This document shows positions 53,380-60,406 of a stretch of 64,000 nt of DNA, piece by piece. Origin of the DNA: DAIOEK01 sp963708715 (GTDB taxonomy: Bacteria; Chloroflexota; Anaerolineae; Anaerolineales; Anaerolineaceae). The notes below the pieces were generated by a model that did not search any database, was not told the origin of the DNA, and was given only the letters and a program-made list of their open reading frames with translations. The position numbers were made by a program, and so were the translations under genes. The stretch is from the NCBI GenBank assembly GCA_963708715.1, contig CAVPSU010000001.1:1-64000 (forward strand), in the 5' to 3' direction. Positions within the stretch are counted from its first letter, which is position 1. Each line of letters opens with the position of its first letter.

Positions 53380-53410
53380 ATGACTATGGGAATAGTGTGG
53401 ATGCTATAAT
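53380..53410 (+). promoter_or_regulatory. Extended -10 promoter at the LiaS-like kinase start
   Basis: An ATGACT box at 53380-53385 precedes TGCTATAAT (TATAAT at 53405-53410). Transcription would start near 53417, at or next to the in-frame ATG at 53418, giving a leaderless message. Confidence 0.5.
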
Positions 53411-54605
53411 TACTCATATGGATTTACACGGACGAAGGTACTCCAATGGTTTGGGGTCCACACTGGCATTTGCTGTTGTTGTAATGGGGGTGTTTCTTTC
53501 GATTTTTGTGACCTTAAGGGAAATTACCAGTCTTGTTATTGCCGTGATCGTTATTACTGGCATCACCTACGTATTTCTGGGTATCTACGGTTTTTCCATC
53601 ATCTCCCGTGTTAATAATCAATTTCTACACCATTCTTATTTCATACTCCAATTGATTCTAGGCGGAATCATTGTTTTCCTTAGCAAAGGAACCGGCGTAA
53701 GTGTGATCATTTTGTTCCCATTGATCGGACAAACCGTCATGATCTTAGCCCCAAGATCGATGATCGCTGTAAACGGATTGACGGTAATGGTATACATTTC
53801 AATTTTGGCATTCTATAGCAGCGATTGGAGCCGACTGTGGAATAGCGTTCCCTGGTATTTGGCGGGGCAATTATTCATTATTATTTTTCTACAGACAACC
53901 ATTGAAGAGGATCGGGCTCACGCTGATAATCTACGGTTGCTTATAGAGTTAGAGGAAGTCAATAAAAACCTAAAAGAATATGCTGATCAAGTGGAAGAAT
54001 TGACCATTACTCGAGAGCGGAACCGGATTGCGAGAGAAATTCACGATGGAGTTGGTCATTATCTGACCGTGATCCATATGCAAATCCAGGCTGCTCTGGC
54101 TGTCATGGATACCAAACCAGACCGGTCCCGTGAAACTCTCGACCGGGCTGCGAACCAGGCAAAGGAGGCATTGAGGGAAATTCGGAACTCGATCTCCCTT
54201 TTACGTGATCTGCCAGAGGATAATCCAAGCCTTGAAGTTAAGATCTCGCGATTGCTGAAGCAGTTAGATGACAGCACAATAACTGCTTTGTACGAACATA
54301 TCGGAGACCCGATTGTGTTACCTGCCCAATATGAGCATACAATTTATCGTACGATCCAGGAGGGGATCCAAAACTGTCTGAAACACGCGGAAGCGAAGAA
54401 CCTATGGATTATTTTAGACACGTCTGATTCTCATTCTGTAAAGCTAAACATCCGGGATGACGGTCATGGTGCGCAACAAAAATCGACCGGATTCGGATTA
54501 ACAAGTCTGGGGGAAAGGATCCGCTTACAAAAAGGCCAGTTCGATGCAGGTAATCATCCTGATGGCGGATTTTATATTTCCGTAGAGGTTCCTTATGAGC
54601 GATGA
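53397..54605 (+). CDS. LiaS/NarL-type membrane sensor histidine kinase
   Basis: This 402-residue kinase has five or six membrane helices in its first ~175 residues, a short coiled coil (L-E-E-V-N-K-N-L-K-E-Y near 190), HisKA_3 domain with phospho-acceptor His216 in R-E-I-H-D-G-V-G-H-Y, and a HATPase_c domain (Q-E-G-I-Q-N-C-L-K-H-A near 325, G-F-G-L-T-S-L-G-E-R near 372). The GTG at 53397 is preceded by GGGA; alternatively translation begins at the ATG at 53418, seven codons later and leaderless. It overlaps its response regulator by 11 bases. The signal is unknown; membrane stress is typical. Confidence 0.9.
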   Translation: MDAIITHMDLHGRRYSNGLGSTLAFAVVVMGVFLSIFVTLREITSLVIAVIVITGITYVFLGIYGFSIISRVNNQFLHHSYFILQLILGGIIVFLSKGTGVSVIILFPLIGQTVMILAPRSMIAVNGLTVMVYISILAFYSSDWSRLWNSVPWYLAGQLFIIIFLQTTIEEDRAHADNLRLLIELEEVNKNLKEYADQVEELTITRERNRIAREIHDGVGHYLTVIHMQIQAALAVMDTKPDRSRETLDRAANQAKEALREIRNSISLLRDLPEDNPSLEVKISRLLKQLDDSTITALYEHIGDPIVLPAQYEHTIYRTIQEGIQNCLKHAEAKNLWIILDTSDSHSVKLNIRDDGHGAQQKSTGFGLTSLGERIRLQKGQFDAGNHPDGGFYISVEVPYER

Positions 54606-55266
54606 ATTGAGAATCCTAATTGTAGATGATCAGGTTTTATTCAGAGAGGCTTTAAACACACTTCTCTCAGTACACTCGGAATTTATCGTTGTTGGTGAAG
54701 CGGGAAACGGGCAAGAAGCATTGAATATCCTTAGTACAGAAATGCCCGATATCGTTCTAATGGACCTTAGAATGCCCATTATGGATGGCGTAGAAGCAAC
54801 CCGGAAAATGGTTGAGTTATATCCTTCAATTAGAGTCATTATCTTAACCACATTTGATGATAATGACGATGTAATCAATGCCTTGCGAGCCGGTGCGGTT
54901 GGATATCTGATGAAAGATGTGACATCTGAAAAGTTATTCGAGGCGATAAATTCTGCTTACCGAGGAGAATACTTTCTTCTCCCTTCCATTACTGCGAAGG
55001 TAGTGAATGAGCTTACCCGAATTCAGGATATACCAGCTAAGGGAAGTGTCCAGCCTCAATCCGAATTAATTAAATCATTATCACCACGGGAATTGGAAAT
55101 CCTACATTTAGTAGCAAAAGGACTGAACAATCGAGAAATTGCCGGGCAATTGGTAATCACAGAAGGAACTGTCAAGAATCATTTATCGAATATTCTCGGA
55201 AAATTGGGAGCTCGAGATCGGATGCAAGCAGTTCTTAGAGCCCGAGAATACCGGATAATCGTTTGA
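54595..55266 (+). CDS. NarL/LiaR-family response regulator
   Basis: The 223-residue protein has a receiver domain (about 5-120) with phospho-acceptor Asp57 in V-L-M-D-L-R-M-P-I-M-D-G and switch residues T-T-F-D-D and Y-L-M-K-D. A LuxR-type helix-turn-helix follows (about 155-215): L-S-P-R-E-L-E-I-L-H-L-V-A-K-G-L-N-N-R-E-I-A, then T-V-K-N-H-L-S-N-I. It overlaps the kinase gene, so translation is coupled. It probably controls its own operon, including the membrane protein that follows after one base. Confidence 0.94.
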   Translation: MSDELRILIVDDQVLFREALNTLLSVHSEFIVVGEAGNGQEALNILSTEMPDIVLMDLRMPIMDGVEATRKMVELYPSIRVIILTTFDDNDDVINALRAGAVGYLMKDVTSEKLFEAINSAYRGEYFLLPSITAKVVNELTRIQDIPAKGSVQPQSELIKSLSPRELEILHLVAKGLNNREIAGQLVITEGTVKNHLSNILGKLGARDRMQAVLRAREYRIIV

Positions 55267-55267
55267 A

Positions 55268-56134
55268 ATGAAGAATAAGTCAGTACTAAATGGGAATGAA
55301 CAATCCTTGCAGACTTCTTCAAAGCCTGTATTTTTCATCGTTATTTTGCATATAGCCGTCCTCATACTTACCGGAGCAATTGCATTATTTACTAAAAATC
55401 TCTGGCTCCTGACCCTGCTAATTCCAATTCTTTTGATGGTCTGGTTGGTGATCACTTCCTATTACAAACACAAAACAGGTTTGATCGTTTTGAGTTTGTT
55501 ATTTGGACTTGCATCAAGCTTGATCATCCTCTTGGTTCCACTCCTCCATAGCGGTTTTATTCACAGAATGGGCTTGGCATTAATTGTTCTGGGGTTTTCA
55601 TGGCTGGTGATCTGGATTCTTTCGAGGAGAATATTTCCAACGGCCCTCTGGTGGACTGTATTGCCCTGGTGTATCCTGTGCGGACTGGGACTCGGGTTTA
55701 TATATAGTCCAATGCACATATTTGATGTGATTTTCTTCGTAGGATTATCCACAGGGGCGGGTCTATTGATCTGGGGGTTGGGACAAAAATTATTTGGGCT
55801 TATTATTGCAGGCAGCCTTGTATTTTCGATCTCTCCTGGAATCACCTTCTCGTGGAAATGGATCACACCGGTTAGTATACTTAGTCAGATTGGTATCATG
55901 CTTGTCTGGTTTGCACTCGGTTGGGGATTGATCACCATCAGTTCCAGGGTGGTCATTGAGAAATTCATCTGGTGGCCGCTTATCCCGGCTGGGGTTCTGT
56001 CAATGGTTGGCTTAGGTCTCTACCTCGGTGGTGACCCCGCGATTGCCTCGGCGGTATTATCGAACAGCGGCGCGATGGGTATCCTCTTATTCGGACTGTA
56101 TATGACACTGATGCGTTGGCGAATCAAGAGATAA
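55268..56134 (+). CDS. Polytopic membrane protein of unknown function in the LiaRS-like operon
   Basis: I do not recognise the family. The 288 residues form about nine or ten hydrophobic helices with short loops and few charged residues, and no motif typical of transporters or enzymes. The gene begins one base after the response regulator's stop, so it is certainly co-transcribed. LiaRS-type operons often include a membrane protein that modulates the kinase (LiaF role). That is a positional suggestion only; the sequence is not LiaF-like. Confidence 0.72.
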   Translation: MKNKSVLNGNEQSLQTSSKPVFFIVILHIAVLILTGAIALFTKNLWLLTLLIPILLMVWLVITSYYKHKTGLIVLSLLFGLASSLIILLVPLLHSGFIHRMGLALIVLGFSWLVIWILSRRIFPTALWWTVLPWCILCGLGLGFIYSPMHIFDVIFFVGLSTGAGLLIWGLGQKLFGLIIAGSLVFSISPGITFSWKWITPVSILSQIGIMLVWFALGWGLITISSRVVIEKFIWWPLIPAGVLSMVGLGLYLGGDPAIASAVLSNSGAMGILLFGLYMTLMRWRIKR

Positions 56135-56149
56135 AAAAAGAGATGCAAG

Positions 56150-56200
56150 TGAACTGCACCCCAAAAGTTGGACACAACCAACAGAAAGGGGTGCAGTTCA
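56150..56200. terminator. Bidirectional hairpin with IS3-end-like arms
   Basis: Perfect 13-bp arms TGAACTGCACCCC (56150-56162) and GGGGTGCAGTTCA (56188-56200) are flanked by A7 on the left and CTCTTTT on the right, between convergent genes. The left arm with the following AAAAGTTGGACA resembles the terminal repeat of IS150-group (IS3 family) elements, so it may be an insertion-sequence remnant now serving as a terminator. Confidence 0.65.
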
Positions 56201-56237
56201 ATTTGGGCTTCCTCTTTTAGAACATAACAATATACTT

Positions 56238-56582
56238 CTATTCAACTTTAAAACAAAACACAAACACCAGTATGCCCATGGTGGTCGGTACCCACCAATA
56301 TGATTCTAGTAAAGCCGGTAATTCTAATGCGGACCTGGCTGCCACTCCAATCATCATCAAAACCACTGCGATGATAACAAGTACCCAACTGGTGACTTTA
56401 AAAGGCGGTGTATTTGGATCTTTTCCAGGGAGGGGACCAACTTTCCCTTTCTTCCGGTTTGATTCGCGCATGTGTTCGAGAATGGCTTGTTTTTCCAGAC
56501 GTCGTTTTCTACCACGAAGTTGGAGTATTCGAAGATAAAAAATTACTATCGCAACGATTATGACAATTAAACCAGTTTCCAT
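56238..56582 (-). CDS. Small membrane protein of unknown function
   Basis: This 114-residue protein has an N-terminal helix (L-I-V-I-I-V-A-I-V-I-F), a highly basic cytoplasmic loop (R-G-R-K-R-R-L-E-K near 24; R-K-K-G-K-V-G-P-L-P-G-K near 43), and two C-terminal helices (about 66-82 and 93-112). I recognise no family. It is 21 bases downstream of the gene at 56604 and probably in one transcript with it. Confidence 0.65.
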   Translation of the reverse strand: METGLIVIIVAIVIFYLRILQLRGRKRRLEKQAILEHMRESNRKKGKVGPLPGKDPNTPPFKVTSWVLVIIAVVLMMIGVAARSALELPALLESYWWVPTTMGILVFVFCFKVE

Positions 56583-56603
56583 ACATAGTCCTTCTTTATC
56601 TTA

Positions 56604-57125
56604 TCAGGATAATTTTAGCTTATTCAGAATTGCCTTATGGAAAGTATCCAAGACAGGTTCGTAACCATCACCCATTCTGACATTTCTGGCGCGAATGGTC
56701 AGCTCATATAGACCTGTTTTGACAGTCTCACTTTCTGGCTGGCTCTCTAACTCGAGAGCAAATGCGCGAGTACTGGGCAACCTAGTGAGGAAAAGATCAA
56801 ACATTGTGGTTTTCTTGGGCGCTTTAAGTAGCGCCATATAGAATACTTCTCCGATCATTGTCGGTTTTGGCAAGCTTAGTAGTACCAGCGTGATTGGCTT
56901 TCCATCTTTGTCTGAATACTCTTTAATCTGGAATCCCAATCCTTCAGATTCGGATAAGATTTTCATTCCCAGGTTATCAGCCAGGTGTTTCCACCAAAAA
57001 CGGAGGAAGACGACCCCATCTTTATCCAGATATTTCAAGAAATCCTGGGTTTGATTGTGCCACATGATCGGAATAGTCTCATGCGTATAGTTATAGTGTT
57101 GGCTTTTCTTTTGATCCACATCCAC
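56604..57125 (-). CDS. Conserved hypothetical cytoplasmic protein
   Basis: I do not recognise this 173-residue protein. It is soluble, mixed alpha/beta by eye, with F-L-R-F-W-W-K-H-L near residue 40 and Y-E-L-T-I-R-A-R-N-V-R-M-G-D-G near 140. The codon use and the tight spacing (two bases from the NmrA-like gene) support a real gene. It has no signal peptide, metal motif or nucleotide-binding motif that I can see. Confidence 0.65.
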   Translation of the reverse strand: MDVDQKKSQHYNYTHETIPIMWHNQTQDFLKYLDKDGVVFLRFWWKHLADNLGMKILSESEGLGFQIKEYSDKDGKPITLVLLSLPKPTMIGEVFYMALLKAPKKTTMFDLFLTRLPSTRAFALELESQPESETVKTGLYELTIRARNVRMGDGYEPVLDTFHKAILNKLKLS

Positions 57126-57127
57126 TC

Positions 57128-58000
57128 CTATTTATCGGCGTATCCAATAAAGTCATCTTCCAAGTATTGTTCAATTGTAATTGGTTTCCTGCCTAAGATA
57201 TAGGTTAAGGCGAGAGGAGATCCCTTTAACCCAAATCGATCGTAGTAATGAAACATTGAGAGTAATGTCTCTCTCGTATATTCAGACATGTTTGCATTTC
57301 TGGCAATTACTTCCCAGTCTTCTTTCTTCACTTCAACTGCCTTGACTGTCGTTCTCAATGTTTCCGATAACTTTTCTGCAATTTCCACCTGGCTGAAGGG
57401 GATGGAACCCACCAATTCATAGATTCCATGAATGGTTGATCCATTATCAAACACCTTTACGGCTGCCATGGCAACATCTCGTAAATCGACCAATGAGATT
57501 TTTGCTCCGGAAGAATACGGCATAGGATAAATACCTTTAAGAATCGAAGGCAGATAACCCATCATATTCTGATAATAGACGGTTGGTTGAAGGACGGTAT
57601 ATTCCAATTTTGATCTAAATATTTCTTCTTCTACTTCCATTTTTTGCCAATGGTGAGGCATTTGTCTGATTTGAGGATGTAAGACAGAGTGGTATACGAA
57701 TCTACCAACTGAATTATCCTCGCATAATCGGATAATATTCCTGCCAATAACAGCTTCGTCTGGTGTCATATTCGGACAGATATGATAGATCGCGTCCATC
57801 CCTGTCAAAGCGCGAGATAAGTCATCATTGGAGCGGAGATCGCCAATCCTCACATCATTCGCACCGATAGATAATAATTCTTGGGTATATTCTTTTTTAT
57901 GTGTAAATGCAGTGACTTTGTATCCATTAAGGGCTAAGGCAGAGATAACTGCCTTACCAGTTTTACCTGAGGCACCAGTGATCAAAATTGATTGTTTCAT
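57128..58000 (-). CDS. NmrA-like NAD(P)-binding protein (atypical short-chain dehydrogenase)
   Basis: About 290 residues from the ATG at 58000. The dinucleotide loop is I-T-G-A-S-G-K-T-G-K-A-V at the N-terminus, followed by D-V-R-I-G-D-L near 48 and Y-H-S-V-L-H-P near 102 in place of the classical Tyr-x-x-x-Lys, as in NmrA/HSCARG redox sensors and NAD(P)H:quinone-like relatives. The frame continues upstream to 58051, but that part lies inside a palindromic repeat and gives no homology, so I reject it. Function could be redox sensing or reduction of a small molecule. Confidence 0.8.
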   Translation of the reverse strand: MKQSILITGASGKTGKAVISALALNGYKVTAFTHKKEYTQELLSIGANDVRIGDLRSNDDLSRALTGMDAIYHICPNMTPDEAVIGRNIIRLCEDNSVGRFVYHSVLHPQIRQMPHHWQKMEVEEEIFRSKLEYTVLQPTVYYQNMMGYLPSILKGIYPMPYSSGAKISLVDLRDVAMAAVKVFDNGSTIHGIYELVGSIPFSQVEIAEKLSETLRTTVKAVEVKKEDWEVIARNANMSEYTRETLLSMFHYYDRFGLKGSPLALTYILGRKPITIEQYLEDDFIGYADK

Positions 58001-58020
58001 GGGGAAGACGATTCTATGAA

Positions 58021-58049
58021 GGTAGGGGCGCACGACGTGCGCCCCTACC
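58021..58049. repeat. Perfect GC-rich palindromic repeat element
   Basis: Arms GGTAGGGGCGCAC (58021-58033) and GTGCGCCCCTACC (58037-58049) flank GAC. It is a 29-base dyad between two minus-strand genes. Elements of this look (GTAGGGGCGCAC ... GTGCGCCCCTAC) recur as dispersed REP-like units in many environmental genomes. Only one copy is present here. Confidence 0.75.
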
Positions 58050-58071
58050 ATTCCTGACAGATCTAGTCGTA

Positions 58072-59487
58072 CTATACTGCAGAGCGATCTACGCTTGGTT
58101 TGAACCAGCGGAAGATCAAGTTGAGGATGATACCAATTATTGCACCGGTAGCAATCGCCGGCCAGCCGTAGGGGAAGATCCCCTGAAACAGTGGAATGGG
58201 CAGGAAGCCATTGGCAAAGCCAATGTTACCGCCGATACCCACGATCAGGATGACCGCGCCTAGGGCTAACTGTTTTGGATCATACAGGTTGACTTTCTCA
58301 GCCATCATAAGGGCAATACCCTGCATACCAATGACACCGAACAGGTAGATGGAAAGACCACCAGAGACTGAGGTCGGGATGGAGTTCACGGCGTCTTTTA
58401 GAGGACCAATGAAGCCCAACGCGATCGCGATCGCACCGGCGGCTATCAGCACTGGGCCGGAGTAGTTCCGGGTGATCACCATGAGGGAGTTATTCTCTCC
58501 ATAGTTAGTACCAGCTGTTGAACCGAAGATACCGTTGACCAGGTCATTGAAACCGTCGAGCATGAGGTTCAGGCCGATATAGCGGGAAAGGAAATATTTC
58601 TCGCGACCTTGTTCTTCAGCCAGATGGTCGACATACAGGGAGATCTGGTATAGGTGAGCGGTGGATTCTGGGATGGTGGCAATAGCCATGATACCCACAC
58701 CAATGAGAATGGTGATGGTCAGTGCATTATTGAACACTGGGAGGGTTACGCGAGGTGCGGTGAAGAAGGGGGTAACGAACTGAGGATTGACCAAACCAAG
58801 GATGGCGGCGAAGATGTAGCCTACGATACCAGCCAGAAGGATTGGGAGCATTCCAATAAAACCCTTACCCTGCAGATATACAGAGAAGAGAACCGCTGCC
58901 AGGAGGGTGATCATTGCGGCAGCCCACCAGGTTAAGGTCAAGCCAGGTGTGGCAACGGGATCAACACCACAGCAGGTACCTGCAGCCATGGTCAGAGCAG
59001 TATAGCCCAAACCAATACCGATGGTGCAGGCGACGGAGCCGGTTACGACTGGAGGCAGTACTTTATCAACGGCTTCTTTACCACCAGAAAGGCGGATGAT
59101 CAAACCAACGATTACATTAATAATACCGGTGGCAACAAAACCAGCCTGAACGACGGAGATGGTCGCGGCAGAGGCGGTAGCGCCAAAGCCCAGACCGGGT
59201 TCCAGCACGTTAACCGCTGAAACCACTGCGGTAATGTAACTGAAGCTGGATCCGTAGTACAGGGGGATATATTTGCCCATTGCGAATTTGGCGCCTAAGA
59301 GGGCAACGATGGTTCCCAGACCAGTGATGGTCAAGACGGTTGACACATCGAAGTGCATAAGGATAGCGCACAGGACAGTCGCGGGGAACATTGTGAGGAC
59401 GTGTTGGAAACCAAGCAGAAGCATTTTGCCAAGTGGAGGGGTATCATTTGGTAGATATCCCATTACTTTTGGAGCGGTAGTGGCCAT
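58072..59487 (-). CDS. NCS2-family xanthine/uracil permease
   Basis: The 471-residue protein has about fourteen membrane helices. Family signs are the N-terminal L-L-G-F-Q-H-V-L-T-M-F-P near residue 25, G-S-S-F-S-Y near 78, the Glu-containing helix of A-I-A-T-I-P-E-S-T-A-H-L-Y near 267, and T-N-Y-G-E-N-N near 323, close to the purine-site motif. NCS2 proteins carry uracil, xanthine or urate with protons. Proximity to a molybdenum hydroxylase similar to xanthine dehydrogenase favours a purine. It is bounded downstream by the palindromic repeat. Confidence 0.9.
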   Translation of the reverse strand: MATTAPKVMGYLPNDTPPLGKMLLLGFQHVLTMFPATVLCAILMHFDVSTVLTITGLGTIVALLGAKFAMGKYIPLYYGSSFSYITAVVSAVNVLEPGLGFGATASAATISVVQAGFVATGIINVIVGLIIRLSGGKEAVDKVLPPVVTGSVACTIGIGLGYTALTMAAGTCCGVDPVATPGLTLTWWAAAMITLLAAVLFSVYLQGKGFIGMLPILLAGIVGYIFAAILGLVNPQFVTPFFTAPRVTLPVFNNALTITILIGVGIMAIATIPESTAHLYQISLYVDHLAEEQGREKYFLSRYIGLNLMLDGFNDLVNGIFGSTAGTNYGENNSLMVITRNYSGPVLIAAGAIAIALGFIGPLKDAVNSIPTSVSGGLSIYLFGVIGMQGIALMMAEKVNLYDPKQLALGAVILIVGIGGNIGFANGFLPIPLFQGIFPYGWPAIATGAIIGIILNLIFRWFKPSVDRSAV

Positions 59488-59628
59488 TAGAATCTTCCTT
59501 CCTCTTTCTTAGAATAATATTTCCATTAGGTTTGAAAATTTCATTTGGGTTTGTTTTCTAACATAGAAGGGATTTATTAGAAAACAGGTGTTTCTGTACC
59601 TCGATACCCTCACCTCCTTTCAAAAATA

Positions 59629-59656
59629 ATGGAGACCCATATAAATGGGTCTCCAT
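59629..59656 (-). terminator. Terminator after the small membrane protein gene
   Basis: Perfect 12-bp arms ATGGAGACCCAT (59629-59640) and ATGGGTCTCCAT (59645-59656) have a 4-base loop. On the minus strand TATTTTTG follows. It ends the upstream molybdenum-hydroxylase transcript before the permease gene. Confidence 0.8.
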
Positions 59657-59665
59657 ATTTATCAC

Positions 59666-59854
59666 TTAGCTGGCTGTAAACTTTGAAGCAATCAATGCAA
59701 TGACTAGCATGATTGATGCTGCTACAACAACATAAAGGAACATTCTTACTTCAGCGGATTTTTTAAAATCCACTTTGGTAATATATTCTTTTGCAAGTTT
59801 TTCACCAACAATTTCTTCTTCTGTCTTTTCCTTCTTCTCAATTATATCCGACAC
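59666..59854 (-). CDS. Small single-pass membrane protein at the end of the hydroxylase operon
   Basis: This 62-residue protein has a charged N-terminal half (E-K-K-E-K-T-E-E-E-I-V; K-V-D-F-K-K-S-A-E-V) and one C-terminal membrane helix (F-L-Y-V-V-V-A-A-S-I-M-L-V-I-A-L-I-A). I chose the GTG at 59854, with GGAGG five bases upstream; a TTG four codons earlier overlaps that site. Family unknown. It may tether or assist neighbouring proteins at the membrane. Confidence 0.65.
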   Translation of the reverse strand: MSDIIEKKEKTEEEIVGEKLAKEYITKVDFKKSAEVRMFLYVVVAASIMLVIALIASKFTAS

Positions 59855-59932
59855 TATATCCTCCAAACTTTAATCTAATTTTAACCATATCTTGCTAAAT
59901 GTCAAACATTTAAAAACAACAACACGCAACTC

Positions 59933-60385
59933 TTATTTTCGTTTCTCAACCTCCTTGTCAAGCTTCTCCAAACCGCCTTTGATCATGCTTTTTGCGACGC
60001 TATCGATGAGGCGCTGGCCAACGCTGGCCAATTTACCGCCTATATTTAACTCTCCCGTATATTTGAACAAGGTTTTGCCATCATCCAGTTGGGTAAAATG
60101 TACTTTCCCTACACCTTCGGCAAATCCCGCAGCACCTTTGCCTTTGACAGTAAGCTTGCAGCTTTCTGGCGCGTTTTCTTCAGATACCGAAAGTTTTCCG
60201 GCAAACTGCCCATTGACCGGTCCAATTTTAAGTTTGATGGTTCCGTCATACTCAGTCGGACTGATTTCGACCATCGTGCTTTCACCCGGAATGGCGGTTA
60301 AAAGTATATTTGGGTCTCGAATTACACCCCAGACAATTTCTCGTGGACCATTGAAAACATAATCGCCTTCAATTTTTATTCCCAT
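59933..60385 (-). CDS. CoxG-like SRPBCC protein (carbon monoxide dehydrogenase subunit G family)
   Basis: The 150-residue protein has the START-like fold of the CoxG family: I-E-G-D-Y-V-F-N-G-P-R-E-I-V-W near the start, A-I-P-G near 32, and G-K-L-A-S-V-G-Q-R-L-I-D near 118. CoxG proteins accompany molybdenum hydroxylases and are thought to recruit or mature them at the membrane; this copy lacks the long C-terminal tail that some have. It follows the large subunit by 21 bases. Confidence 0.87.
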   Translation of the reverse strand: MGIKIEGDYVFNGPREIVWGVIRDPNILLTAIPGESTMVEISPTEYDGTIKLKIGPVNGQFAGKLSVSEENAPESCKLTVKGKGAAGFAEGVGKVHFTQLDDGKTLFKYTGELNIGGKLASVGQRLIDSVAKSMIKGGLEKLDKEVEKRK

Positions 60386-60406
60386 CTTAATATATCCAAC
60401 CTTTCA

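Noticed and set aside
58001..58051. N-terminal extension of the NmrA-like protein to 58051
   Set aside because: The extension is encoded by the palindromic repeat and precedes the true nucleotide-binding N-terminus.
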